Part shown: positions 56,581 through 64,000 of the stretch, piece after piece
Numbering within the stretch: position 1 is the first letter of the stretch
How the letters are laid out: every line of letters begins with the position of its first letter
Assembly (NCBI RefSeq): GCF_001969855.1
Contig: NZ_MRBL01000016.1
Location: forward strand, 1 to 64,000
DNA length: 64,000 nucleotides
Reading direction: 5' to 3'
Source: Bacillus haynesii
Lineage (GTDB): Bacteria > Bacillota > Bacilli > Bacillales > Bacillaceae
Program-made: the position numbers and the translations under genes
Notes under the pieces: generated by a model
What the model was told of the DNA's origin: nothing
Seen by the model: the letters and a program-made list of their open reading frames with translations, nothing else
Databases searched by the model: none

Positions 56581-56592
56581 TTACTGCTTCAT
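56581..56592 (-). CDS. Minimal upstream ORF (Met-Lys-Gln)
   Basis: ATG AAG CAG TAA with AGGGG two bases upstream, about 32 nt after the predicted start of transcription. Three-codon upstream ORFs have been reported in leaders of antibiotic-induced ABC-F genes, as I recall. Spacing to the ribosome site is short, so translation is uncertain. Confidence 0.35.
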   Translation of the reverse strand: MKQ

Positions 56593-56630
56593 GTCCCCTA
56601 TACCTATTCCTTTCACTGTATTTACCGATT

Positions 56631-56659
56631 AGTATATAAACGGAGGGAAACTTTGTCAA
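56631..56659 (-). promoter_or_regulatory. Sigma-A promoter of the ABC-F leader
   Basis: Perfect TTGACA (56654-56659), 17-nt spacer, TATACT (56631-56636). Predicted leader of about 270 nt. Confidence 0.85.
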
Positions 56660-56772
56660 CAGTTATATAGCCCGTTTTTCAGCCGATATCGAAAACAGTT
56701 GCCTTTCGCCTTAGTTGTGGATTTTGTTTCGAAGCCAAAATTTTAAAATTTAATGCAAAAGTGTGAAAATTG

Positions 56773-56780
56773 TCCGATAT
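56773..56780 (+). promoter_or_regulatory. Sigma-D-like -10 of the chemoreceptor gene
   Basis: TCCGATAT matches seven of eight bases of the GCCGATAT motility sigma factor -10. The -35 (GCAA or TGCA at 14-15 nt) is a weak version of TAAA. Confidence 0.5.
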
Positions 56781-56814
56781 TAATCTCGTAACCTAGAAAA
56801 AGGAGTTTTGGCGA

Positions 56815-58800
56815 ATGAAAAAAATATTGGACTGGTTCAGGCATCCATCTCTTTCAAAAAGATTAGCGGTCTCATTTTTATTGATTTTAACGCTCCCTGT
56901 TTTAATCCTTTCAGGTGTTTCCTATTATACGGCAGGCGGGTCGATTGAAGATGAAATCATGAGAAGCGCAAGAAACAGCGTGGATCAATTAAACGAAATG
57001 ATCGATCAAAACATTGAGAAAAAAGCGGATGCTGTTACATATTTCAGTGAAGAGATCAAAGAAAAAACATACAAGGAAAAAGGCCAGATTTCGTTAAGAC
57101 AAAAGTTTGAACAATACGCCAGACAAAACAAGGATGTAGAAGCCGTGTTCACAGGCTCTGAAGACGGTGTATACGTGCAGCATCCTTATACGAAAATGCC
57201 TGACGGCTATAATCCGGCGGAAAGGCCCTGGTTTAAAGAAGCGGTTGAGAAAAAAGGCGAAATCATCGTCACTGATCCATACACATCTGCCGCCACCGGC
57301 AACACGGTCATTACCATCGCCAAACAAAATAAAGACGGGTCGGGCGTCGCGGCGCTCAGCTTGAATATCGACGAGCTGATTAAAGCGACAAACGATATCA
57401 AAGTCGGAAAAGACGGCTTTGCTTTTATCTCAAGTGCGTCCAAAAAATATATCGCCCACCCGACGATTAAAGCCGGAACTGAAGGTGAAGGCGGCTGGGT
57501 TGATCAAGTTTACGGCAAAGAAAAAGGCGATTTCAAGTATACTTTTGAAGGAGAAGCCAAGCAAATGGCGTTTGCAACAAACAAACTGACAGGCTGGAAA
57601 ATCGCCGGGACGATGTTTTCCGATGAGATAACAAACGCAACAAAGCCCGTCCTTTATATGGCTCTCATCGTCTTTTCAGGGGCTTTGGTGCTTGGCGGAA
57701 TTCTCATTTTCTTTATTGTCCGCGCGATTAGCAAACCATTGAATCAGCTCGTTCTAACTGCAAAGAACATCAGCAGCGGCGATTTGACACAGCAAATCGA
57801 AGTGCGTTCAAATGACGAATTCGGGCAGCTCGGCAAAAGCTTCAATGACATGGCGGAATCGCTCCGCACACTGATCGGCACCATTCAGGAATCGGTTGAG
57901 AATGTCGCCTCCTCCTCTGAGCAGCTGACAGCAAGCGCAGAACAGACGAGCCAAGCGACAGAACATATTACATCTGCGATCGAACAGTTCTCTAACGGAG
58001 CTGAAAGCCAGAATGAAAAAGTCGAAACGAGCTCGCAGCAGCTTAGCCAAATGAATGATCATTTGAGCGAAATGACCGAGGTGTCGGAATCGATCACTGA
58101 ATCATCGATCAAATCAACAGAAATCGCCGAAACCGGCGGAAAGCTCGTTCAGAAAACGGTCGGTCAGATGAACTCCATCGACCAATCCGTCAAACAAGCT
58201 GAGAGCGTCGTCAAAGGTCTCGAAGGCAAATCAAAAGATATCACGTCAATCCTTAGGGTGATTAACGGAATTGCCGATCAAACGAATCTCTTGGCATTAA
58301 ACGCTGCGATTGAAGCAGCTCGCGCCGGCGAGTCAGGCAGAGGATTTTCCGTCGTCGCCGAAGAAGTTCGAAAACTCGCTGCCCAATCAGCGGACTCGGC
58401 AAAAGAAATTGAAGCATTGATTCAGGAAATCGTCAAAGAAATCGAACATTCTCTCAACATGTTTCAATCGGTCAACCATGAAGTGCTGTCCGGACTCAAA
58501 ATTACCGAGAAAACAGAATCGAGCTTTCACGAAATCAGCGGCATGACGAATGAGATCGCAGGCAAGCTGCAAACGCTCAATGCGGCGGTCGAACAATTGT
58601 CGAAAGGCTCGCAGGAAGTCTCCGGTGCCGTTCAGGAAATCGCCGATGTTTCAAGGGAAAGTACAGCTGGAATCCAGGATATTGCAGCATCAGCGGAAGA
58701 ACAGCTCGCTTCAATGGAAGAAATTAGCACATCCTCTGCCACGCTTGAGCAGATGGCGGAAGATCTGCGAGAATTGACGAAAAAATTCAAGGTGAAATAA
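56815..58800 (+). CDS. Methyl-accepting chemotaxis protein (McpA/TlpA-like)
   Basis: Chemoreceptor of 661 residues. TM1 about 17-40; extracellular double Cache sensor about 45-275 with the YNPAERPWFKEAVEKKGEIIVTDPY block; TM2 about 281-303; HAMP to about 357; then the coiled-coil signalling domain with the hairpin tip ADQTNLLALNAAIEAARAGESGRGFSVVAEEVRKLAAQS (split) near 485-525. Many Glu/Gln sites for CheR/CheB methylation lie on both sides. It belongs to the McpA/McpB/TlpA/TlpB group; which one cannot be fixed. ATG at 56815 with AAAGGAG. Single gene with a motility-type promoter. Confidence 0.93.
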   Translation: MKKILDWFRHPSLSKRLAVSFLLILTLPVLILSGVSYYTAGGSIEDEIMRSARNSVDQLNEMIDQNIEKKADAVTYFSEEIKEKTYKEKGQISLRQKFEQYARQNKDVEAVFTGSEDGVYVQHPYTKMPDGYNPAERPWFKEAVEKKGEIIVTDPYTSAATGNTVITIAKQNKDGSGVAALSLNIDELIKATNDIKVGKDGFAFISSASKKYIAHPTIKAGTEGEGGWVDQVYGKEKGDFKYTFEGEAKQMAFATNKLTGWKIAGTMFSDEITNATKPVLYMALIVFSGALVLGGILIFFIVRAISKPLNQLVLTAKNISSGDLTQQIEVRSNDEFGQLGKSFNDMAESLRTLIGTIQESVENVASSSEQLTASAEQTSQATEHITSAIEQFSNGAESQNEKVETSSQQLSQMNDHLSEMTEVSESITESSIKSTEIAETGGKLVQKTVGQMNSIDQSVKQAESVVKGLEGKSKDITSILRVINGIADQTNLLALNAAIEAARAGESGRGFSVVAEEVRKLAAQSADSAKEIEALIQEIVKEIEHSLNMFQSVNHEVLSGLKITEKTESSFHEISGMTNEIAGKLQTLNAAVEQLSKGSQEVSGAVQEIADVSRESTAGIQDIAASAEEQLASMEEISTSSATLEQMAEDLRELTKKFKVK

Positions 58801-58802
58801 AA

Positions 58803-58837
58803 AAAGAGGCTTCCTTCTTTTAGAGGGAGCCTCTCTT
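58803..58837 (+). terminator. Terminator of the chemoreceptor gene
   Basis: AGAGGCTTCC (58805-58814) pairs with GGGAGCCTCT (58825-58834) with one wobble, then CTTTTAT. Confidence 0.82.
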
Positions 58838-58844
58838 TTATGTA

Positions 58845-59177
58845 TCAGCTGATCTTCGTTCCATTGGGCGCTTCCTGATCAGGGGCCAGCAAAATAACGT
58901 CGCCTTTTTCCGGCATGCCTCCAAGAACAAGAACTTCCGATTTAAACCCGGCAATCCGCCGCGGCGGAAAATTGACGACTGCCGTCACCTGCCGGCCTAC
59001 AAGCTTTTCAGGCGTATAACGCTTTGTGATTTGAGCGCTCGAACACTTGACGCCAATCTCTTCTCCAAAATCGATCTCAAGCTTAATGGCCGGCACTTTC
59101 GCTTCCGGAAACTCTTCTGCTTTTAAAACTGTTCCAACCCGAATGTCAAGCTTTAAAAAATCTTCGATTGTTGCCAT
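58845..59177 (-). CDS. csaA: CsaA, tRNA-binding-fold chaperone
   Basis: Dimeric OB-fold protein of 110 residues. The EMAPII/tRNA-binding fold is seen in [40 protein letters not shown] and [20 protein letters not shown]. In B. subtilis CsaA binds unfolded proteins and SecA and was proposed as an export chaperone. ATG at 59177 with AAAGGAGC. Single gene, convergent with the chemoreceptor gene. Confidence 0.94.
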   Translation of the reverse strand: MATIEDFLKLDIRVGTVLKAEEFPEAKVPAIKLEIDFGEEIGVKCSSAQITKRYTPEKLVGRQVTAVVNFPPRRIAGFKSEVLVLGGMPEKGDVILLAPDQEAPNGTKIS

Positions 59178-59399
59178 GAATTCAGCTCCTTTGGCCGCTT
59201 TCTAAAGGGTGATATTGACACGACTAGAATATCATGTATTTTGATTCGTTTAAACCCTGGACTTCCGTTGCCTTTTATAGAACCGAGTAGTAAACAGGCC
59301 TCTTTTGCCGCCGTTTTAGGACAGCCAACTTTACGGGAACCGCCTCTCGTTCATAGATTAAGAGGAAGAATAAACTATAAGAGATGAGGTGGAGCTAGG

Positions 59400-60728
59400 A
59401 TGTTCGGTTCCTATATGGTTCAAATGGTAAGGTCCAACGCCCATAAGCTGGACCGGCCGCTGAGAGAAAGCGTGCTGAAACTCTATAAACCTTTTAAATG
59501 GACGCCTTGCTTTTTACACGGGTTTTTCGAAAAAATATTAATGACAAACAAAAAAATACCAGTCATTATTGAATTTGAAAAAGACTGTCAGCATAAAGGC
59601 TATCAATTAGTCAATGAAATGATTGGCAGCAAAAGAAGAAACAAAATCAAGCATCGCTTCTCCAACGTTAACTGCTGCAGCGCTGAAGTCACCCCTTCTT
59701 CTTTGCAATCGCTTCTATCTCAGTGCGGCGACATTCGCAAAATTTATTTAAATCGCAAAGTAAAAGCGCTCCTCGACGTAGCGGTTGAATCAAGCCATGC
59801 CCAAGAAGTGATCAGAAACAATCAGACGCTGACAGGCAAAGGAGTGACTGTCGCTGTCATTGATACGGGCATATACCCTCACGAAGATCTTGAAGGCAGG
59901 ATCAGGGCTTTTCAAGACTTTATCAACCAGAGAACAGACCCATATGATGACAATGGCCATGGCACACACTGCGCCGGCGATGCTTGCGGAAACGGAGCGG
60001 CCTCATCGGGTCAGTACCGCGGACCTGCTCCTGAAGCAGACCTTGTCGGTTTAAAAGTATTGGACAAAATGGGATCCGGCACACTGGAAACCGTCATTCA
60101 AGGGGTAGATTGGTGCATTCAATTCAATGAGGAAAACCCTGACGATCCGATCGACATTATTTCAATGTCATTGGGCGGAGAGGGGCTACGCTACGAGAAT
60201 GAAGAAGAAGATCCAGTCGTTAAAGCTGTTCATGCAGCATGGGACGCAGGCATTGTTGTATGTGCGGCAGCCGGAAATTCCGGTCCTGATACGCAAACGA
60301 TTGCCAGCCCGGGCGTCAGCAGCAAGATTATTACAGTCGGAGCCTTGGATGACCGGGATACAGTCAGCCGGGAGGATGACGATGTCGCCTCTTATTCAAG
60401 CAGAGGGCCGACGATCTACGGTCAAGTCAAACCGGACTTGCTGGCACCGGGCACAAATATTACGTCGCTTCGTTCACCCGGATCTTTTCTCGATAAAATG
60501 CAAAAAGCAAACAGAGTCGGCACGAATTATATGATCTTGTCCGGAACCTCAATGGCAACGCCAATCTGCGCAGGAATTGCAGCACTTATCCTTCAGCAAG
60601 CCCCAGGCACAGAACCTGATGAAGTCAAACGGCTGCTAATCGACGGAACCGATTTATGGAAAGATCGCGATCCAAATGTTTACGGTGCAGGGTACATCAA
60701 CGCAGAACAATCGGTCCCGCAAGATTAA
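59400..60728 (+). CDS. aprX: Intracellular subtilisin-like serine protease AprX
   Basis: Subtilase of 442 residues without signal peptide. Catalytic triad: Asp155 (VAVIDTGIYPHED), His187 (NGHGTHCAGDA) and Ser384 (ILSGTSMATPICAG); oxyanion Asn293 in AAAGNSGPD. The first 140 residues form a propeptide-like domain. It matches B. subtilis AprX, a late stationary-phase protease of unknown physiological substrate. ATG at 59400 with GGTGGAG upstream. In the 222 nt before it, no -35/-10 pair was clear beyond CTATAAG near 59376. Confidence 0.95.
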   Translation: MFGSYMVQMVRSNAHKLDRPLRESVLKLYKPFKWTPCFLHGFFEKILMTNKKIPVIIEFEKDCQHKGYQLVNEMIGSKRRNKIKHRFSNVNCCSAEVTPSSLQSLLSQCGDIRKIYLNRKVKALLDVAVESSHAQEVIRNNQTLTGKGVTVAVIDTGIYPHEDLEGRIRAFQDFINQRTDPYDDNGHGTHCAGDACGNGAASSGQYRGPAPEADLVGLKVLDKMGSGTLETVIQGVDWCIQFNEENPDDPIDIISMSLGGEGLRYENEEEDPVVKAVHAAWDAGIVVCAAAGNSGPDTQTIASPGVSSKIITVGALDDRDTVSREDDDVASYSSRGPTIYGQVKPDLLAPGTNITSLRSPGSFLDKMQKANRVGTNYMILSGTSMATPICAGIAALILQQAPGTEPDEVKRLLIDGTDLWKDRDPNVYGAGYINAEQSVPQD

Positions 60729-60734
60729 AGACCG

Positions 60735-60762
60735 TTCGCCCGTTTAGCAAAAAGCGGGCGAA
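60735..60762 (+). terminator. Terminator-like hairpin after aprX
   Basis: TTCGCCCG (60735-60742) pairs with CGGGCGAA (60755-60762). The stem is strong but the U-run is poor. Confidence 0.5.
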
Positions 60763-60799
60763 TCTTACATAAAACATTTAAACTGCAGATCTTCTTTTT

Positions 60800-61186
60800 T
60801 CAAGCATGAACGGGATCGTCAAATACATGGCATAAGCGAAAGACTATCCAAACCGCAAATCCAATCACCTGACCATCTGAAAGCGCCGGGAAGATCAGTG
60901 AACGATTCCATAAAGAAAAAGCGGCGAGAAACAAACCGACTGCCGAGCCCACAATGCCAAGCTTAACCGCCGCAAACCTCGATTTGTCAACGCGTCGGTA
61001 AACAAGCATCACGGCATATAAACGGCAAAAGTTCCGGCTTCAAGAAGCAAAAAGCGGAGCATAAAAGCATCTGGGCCGGGTTCGGCAAGAACGCACTGCC
61101 GAACAGCATAAAAAACACGGTCGCACCAAGCCAGACGACGATCGAAAAAATAAGAGCCAAACCAGTTTTTCAGTCAACATATCCAT
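60800..61186 (-). pseudogene. Frameshifted small membrane protein gene downstream of tetR
   Basis: From ATG 61186 (AAAAGGGG ribosome site overlapping the tetR stop) the minus strand encodes MDMLTEKL, then must shift frame to continue GLALIFSIVVWLGATVFFMLFGSAF, shift again for DAFMLRFLLLEAGTFAVYM and once more for VMLVYRRVDKSRFAAVKLG to the stop at 60800. Joined, the pieces give a coherent protein of about 128 residues with four hydrophobic helices. At least three frame changes are needed, so the gene is dead unless the sequence has errors. The family is not recognised (DUF4149-like appearance). Confidence 0.7.
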
Positions 61187-61192
61187 CCCCTT

Positions 61193-61792
61193 TTACTCCC
61201 CTCCATGCTGTTTTACAGCGGTTTCCGTCAGCATCTGCAGCACCGCCTCTAATTCCCCGTAGACTTTTTCAGAGGCAGATCCCGGAGACATAAGCGATTG
61301 AAGTGCAAGACCGTCAATTAGTGCATTTAAAAGAATGCCCCATGTTCTGAAAGAAACCCCTTCAACAGGAGAACGCTTCCATATCTCGGAAAGCTGTTCT
61401 GCCAACACCGCATTTTCCTTTTCAAGAAGTTCTCCAAGTTGTTCGTTTATCTTTTCATTTCGAAAACTTAAAACGGCCAATTCTAAAAAAAGCTGGTGAT
61501 CATAGGCTTCTTTCTGCGTTCTTGATTTCGCGGATGACAATCCGTCTTTTATCCTTTCGGCAGCGGGCTTTTCATTTGCTTTCAATCGCTCCCGCGACGC
61601 GCGGCAAAGGTCACGGACCACTTCAAAAACAAGCTGTTCTTTTGTCCGAAAATGATAGTAAACTGTTCCTTGTGTGACCTTTGCTTCTTCAGCAACCGCC
61701 TTTAACGTCAGTTTATCAAGACCATGTCCGGCAATGCGGCGCTTAGCCGCCTCAATCAACGTTTCTTTTGATGTCACATTCGGCCTTGCCAT
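61193..61792 (-). CDS. TetR-family transcriptional repressor
   Basis: Repressor of 199 residues. The HTH lies at about 25-50: KLTLKAVAEEAKVTQGTVYYHFRTKEQL. The ligand-binding helical domain follows and ends LEAVLQMLTETAVKQHGGE. Its promoter is followed by a perfect 20-bp dyad, so autorepression is likely. The only gene downstream is a broken membrane-protein gene, which may have been its target. ATG at 61792 with GAGGTGA. Confidence 0.88.
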   Translation of the reverse strand: MARPNVTSKETLIEAAKRRIAGHGLDKLTLKAVAEEAKVTQGTVYYHFRTKEQLVFEVVRDLCRASRERLKANEKPAAERIKDGLSSAKSRTQKEAYDHQLFLELAVLSFRNEKINEQLGELLEKENAVLAEQLSEIWKRSPVEGVSFRTWGILLNALIDGLALQSLMSPGSASEKVYGELEAVLQMLTETAVKQHGGE

Positions 61793-61804
61793 TCACTTCA
61801 CCTC

Positions 61805-61824
61805 TTAGTTATTTGAATAACTAA
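61805..61824. promoter_or_regulatory. TetR operator
   Basis: TTAGTTATT-TG-AATAACTAA is a perfect 20-bp dyad directly upstream of the tetR ribosome site and downstream of its promoter. This is a classic position for autorepression. Confidence 0.72.
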
Positions 61825-61836
61825 CTAAATAGTTCA

Positions 61837-61865
61837 ACTATAATCTGGAAAAGTTTTCTTGTCAA
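61837..61865 (-). promoter_or_regulatory. Sigma-A promoter of tetR
   Basis: TTGACA (61860-61865), 17-nt spacer, TATAGT (61837-61842) on the minus strand. Confidence 0.8.
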
Positions 61866-61929
61866 TCGGTTTTCTCATTCTAGCCATAGCGATTCCAAGT
61901 TAACATAATGTCATTATTGTTAACTTGAA

Positions 61930-62421
61930 TTATTGCTTCTTGTCCGTTTCTGTCATAAGCGTCAGCCCTTGAAGGAATTTCAAAATAGCTCCCTGTTCTG
62001 CTGTTGAAAACGAATCGAGAAACCTGCCAAACTGTTCCGCTTTTTGCTGATGAAGCTTTTCATGAAGCTCAAACACTTGTTTTCCACTGGGCGTCAGTCT
62101 GAAGTATATCTCTTTTTTGTTGTCCGTCAATTGAAACCGTTTGATAAGGCCTTCTTTTAACAGCTTTGAACTGATTTTTGTAATATTTGCTTTTGATAAA
62201 TTCATTTTTTTGGCGATGCCGGTGTTATTGATCGGTTCATCATGACCGATACAGCTGATGACATGGATGGTTGTCATATTCCCAGGGAGCCGTTTAACAT
62301 CAGATTCTGCCGCCTGCTTTAAAAATGCCTTGAGATCTGTATCCGCTTTTTGTTCGTTCAGGTGCAGGAGTTTAACATACATATCATAGATCAGCTGTTT
62401 TGTCAGTTCAGACATAGTCAA
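61930..62421 (-). CDS. MarR-family transcriptional regulator
   Basis: Protein of 163 residues with a winged helix at about 50-115: TIHVISCIGHDEPINNTGIAKKMNLSKANITKISSKLLKEGLIKRF and the wing TDNKKEIYFRLT. The C-terminal helices serve dimerisation. Start is TTG at 62421, 8 nt after AAGGGA; the ATG two codons later is the alternative. The promoter overlaps one arm of an inverted repeat shared with the divergent HD-domain gene, so it probably controls both. Ligand unknown. Confidence 0.85.
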   Translation of the reverse strand: MTMSELTKQLIYDMYVKLLHLNEQKADTDLKAFLKQAAESDVKRLPGNMTTIHVISCIGHDEPINNTGIAKKMNLSKANITKISSKLLKEGLIKRFQLTDNKKEIYFRLTPSGKQVFELHEKLHQQKAEQFGRFLDSFSTAEQGAILKFLQGLTLMTETDKKQ

Positions 62422-62449
62422 TGGACAGTCCCTTCTTTTTATTTTCCGG

Positions 62450-62532
62450 TTAACAAAACATTTTAATTGTCTATTTCAGGATTTGTCAATGTTATGATAA
62501 GGTAAAATCAGATAACAAATGTGTTTTGTTAA
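62450..62532. promoter_or_regulatory. MarR promoter and paired operator arms
   Basis: On the minus strand TTGACA (62484-62489), 18-nt spacer, TAAAAT (62460-62465). TTAACAAAACA (62450-62460) recurs as its exact inverted copy TGTTTTGTTAA at 62522-62532, 61 nt away. One copy covers the marR -10 side, the other sits before the HD gene. Confidence 0.6.
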
Positions 62533-62564
62533 TCATGAAACAACATTAAAAAGGAGAATCGCTG

Positions 62565-63179
62565 GTGAATATTGAAGGAATAGAGATGGAAGTTCGCTGC
62601 ACAGGCGATGTATGTTCAGATGCCCTTGAATTTTTGAAACGCCATAACCATGAAAGAATAGCCGAACATTCGATAAGGGTGAAAAAAGCGGCGGAAGGAT
62701 TGGCAAATCGTTTTCATGTTTCTGCACAAAAAGCTGGAATAGCCGGTGTTATGCATGATATCAGCGGTGTCATCCCCAATGAAAAAAGGATTGCGGCTGC
62801 TGAAGCGCTCGGTATCGATATTCTTCCCGAAGAACGGATATTCCCGATGATCATCCATCAAAAACTGTCGAAAGTGATGGCGCGGGACCTGTTTCAGGTG
62901 GCGGATCAAGATATTTTAAATGCAATAGAATGCCATACAACGCTTAAAAAAAATCCCTCCCAGCTCGACCTTGTCCTGTTTTCAGCGGACAAAATAGAAT
63001 GGGATCAGACGGGAACTCCGCCTTACATCAAGGAGCTTCATGAAGCGCTTGGTGTTTCTCTGGAGCATGGGGCGTTTATTTATATTCAGTATTTGTGGAA
63101 ACAAAAAGATAAACTGAAAGTTGTCCATCCGTGGCTAAAAGATGCCTATTATCACCTGAATGCAAAAATCGAAGCTTGA
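62565..63179 (+). CDS. HD-domain hydrolase, YqeK-like
   Basis: Protein of 204 residues. HD-superfamily metal ligands are visible: His in RIAEHSIRV (near 35), the HD pair in GVMHDIS near 62-66, His in IECHTTL near 126 and Asp in FSADKIEWDQ near 144. The overall pattern is like YqeK, a symmetrical diadenosine-tetraphosphate hydrolase; genuine yqeK sits beside nadD, so this is a paralogue and its substrate may differ. Start GTG at 62565, 8 nt after AAAAAGGAG. Probably controlled by the divergent MarR protein. Confidence 0.82.
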   Translation: MNIEGIEMEVRCTGDVCSDALEFLKRHNHERIAEHSIRVKKAAEGLANRFHVSAQKAGIAGVMHDISGVIPNEKRIAAAEALGIDILPEERIFPMIIHQKLSKVMARDLFQVADQDILNAIECHTTLKKNPSQLDLVLFSADKIEWDQTGTPPYIKELHEALGVSLEHGAFIYIQYLWKQKDKLKVVHPWLKDAYYHLNAKIEA

Positions 63180-63180
63180 C

Positions 63181-63234
63181 CCAAGGCAAGAGATTACGGC
63201 TAGATGACAGCCTTAAGCCGCAATCTTGCCTTGG
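63181..63234. terminator. Large hairpin between HD-hydrolase and DinB-like genes
   Basis: CCAAGGCAAGA (63181-63191) pairs with TCTTGCCTTGG (63224-63234), with inner CGGCT/AGCCG pairing. There is no U-run, so it may act by blocking or stabilising RNA ends rather than as a standard terminator. Confidence 0.5.
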
Positions 63235-63242
63235 TAACTCCG

Positions 63243-63728
63243 TTAGTTCACGCCTTTTGAAGCATCCCAAGTTTTCAGCTGTTTTCTCATATGGACGATT
63301 TGCCCCAGGTGATAAACATTATGAAGAATGAGACTGGACAAAATCTCCGCCCAGGTGGAATGCGGATCGTGCTGCGCCGGCTGTTTCAGCATCTCCTCTT
63401 CGCATGCCGAAAGCGCATCGATCCATTCGTCATAGATCGTATTCAGTTCCTGCCGGCTTTCTTCCCAGCCAAGTCCGCTTTTGTTTAAAAACGTATCATC
63501 GATCGTATAGTCAAAAACCGGGACGGGAATTCCTTTAAACCGCTTTAAATAGCGCTCATTGTAAAAAATCAAGTGGTTGGCAATTTCTAAAATCGAATTT
63601 TCCGAACCTTCCCCTTTTTGCCTTGCCTGGCTTTCCGTGAGATCAGCGGCAGCCGTTTGAAAACAAACAAACCAAGTCGTTTCGTTATAACATGCTTTAA
63701 ACTGTTCAAGCAAAACGTTTTTTAGCAT
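63243..63728 (-). CDS. DinB/YfiT-like putative metal-dependent protein
   Basis: Four-helix-bundle protein of 161 residues. The three metal-binding His typical of the family are at about 52 (EIANHLIFYNERYL), 136 (ILHNVYHLGQIVHMRK) and 140 in the same block. Such proteins include thiol-dependent transferases (bacillithiol S-transferases) and uncharacterised stress proteins. ATG at 63728 with GGAGGG. It lies 30 nt after the partial gene at the edge and may be co-transcribed with it. Confidence 0.82.
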   Translation of the reverse strand: MLKNVLLEQFKACYNETTWFVCFQTAAADLTESQARQKGEGSENSILEIANHLIFYNERYLKRFKGIPVPVFDYTIDDTFLNKSGLGWEESRQELNTIYDEWIDALSACEEEMLKQPAQHDPHSTWAEILSSLILHNVYHLGQIVHMRKQLKTWDASKGVN

Positions 63729-63758
63729 AAATACCCTCCAGTTCGATTCGATTTTTGC

Positions 63759-64000
63759 CTAGCTTTCATTTGATATTTTCGCCCTTTTCATGGCAGAATC
63801 CTTTTTTTCAATATGATATTGAATGTCGAGAAACCGTATGCCGAACAGCCACATGCGGTGATAGGCGCAAAGCCTCTTTCGTTCCTGCTCTTTGATGATA
63901 AAGCGTTCGGCAAGCGGCAGTTTAAACGTTCCTATTCCGGTGGAAAGGAATATGCCTTCATCACCCCGGTCAGCTCGTTTGTCACTGCTCGTCAAAATCA
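63759..64000 (-). CDS. 3' part of an unidentified gene (cut by window edge)
   Basis: The frame is open from the window end to a stop at 63759 and ends KRAKISNES. It contains IGTFKLPLAERFIIKEQERKRLCAYHRMWLF and then DIQYHIEKKDSAMKRA (split). It has no signal peptide or clear membrane segment in the visible part. A TTG at 63995 could be the start, but no ribosome site can be judged at the edge, so the gene probably begins outside. No family is recognised. Confidence 0.45.
   Translation of the reverse strand, partial: ILTSSDKRADRGDEGIFLSTGIGTFKLPLAERFIIKEQERKRLCAYHRMWLFGIRFLDIQYHIEKKDSAMKRAKISNES

Overview
The window looks like chromosomal DNA of a Bacillus of the B. licheniformis group. It has many recognisable Bacillus proteins: GltA/GltB/GltC, AprX, CsaA, YngI/YngJ, YitD/E/F/G, YoxD, YoaE, YkoS/YkoT and Ynd germinant receptor subunits. 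It also carries a proH-proJ-proA operon of the kind described for osmostress proline synthesis in B. licheniformis. The left edge holds the first 842 codons of a plipastatin/fengycin synthetase (PpsA/FenC type). A fengycin cluster in a B. licheniformis background points to B. paralicheniformis; the species call is an inference. No rRNA, tRNA, CRISPR array, insertion sequence or prophage was seen.

Layout. 1-5.9 kb: 5' part of ppsA, then yngJ-yngI, both leftward. Between them lies a frameshifted stub of yngH (biotin carboxylase), so the peptide synthetase operon appears to sit inside a broken yng acyl-CoA operon. 6-7 kb: flavodoxin-fold quinone reductase and HxlR-type regulator, with TACTTAC/GTAAGTA repeats in front of the reductase. 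7.2-10.6 kb: proH-proJ-proA. 10.9-18.2 kb: yetF; a sulfate module (cysH-cysP) followed by structured, apparently non-coding DNA; yitD; yitG-yitF-yitE. 18.3-21.4 kb: ykoS-ykoT and a Pro/Tyr/Phe-rich small protein. 21.5-28.7 kb: gltAB with divergent gltC and a GltC box. 29-32.6 kb: divergent membrane-anchored di-heme cytochrome c and phosphodiesterase-superfamily protein. 32.7-39 kb: MarR-controlled heterodimeric ABC exporter, cytochrome P450, yoxD. 39.2-48.2 kb: a resistance and transport block with rifampicin phosphotransferase, a DHA2 drug exporter, YoaE molybdoenzyme, and a MarR/Bmr3-like pair around a perfect operator. 48.2-54.5 kb: ynd germinant-receptor operon with one A, three B and one C subunit plus a 41-residue membrane ORF that was easy to miss. 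54.6-56.7 kb: ABC-F ribosome-protection gene behind a 270-nt leader with two upstream ORFs and an intrinsic terminator. 56.8-64 kb: chemoreceptor, csaA, aprX, TetR with a frameshifted membrane-protein pseudogene, MarR, HD-domain hydrolase, DinB-like protein and a partial gene at the edge.

The main themes are sporulation and germination (ynd operon, sulfolactate synthesis, coat-like peptide), nitrogen and osmolyte metabolism (gltABC, proHJA) and inducible drug defence (ABC-F, Rph, Bmr3-like, DHA2 and ABC exporters). The most interesting signals are regulatory: the ABC-F attenuator leader, a possible attenuator before rph, the redox-type operator near the HxlR gene, the structured DNA after cysP and before yitD, and the yngH scar at the fengycin boundary. 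All functional statements rest on sequence reading and remembered family knowledge; no searches or folding programs were run.
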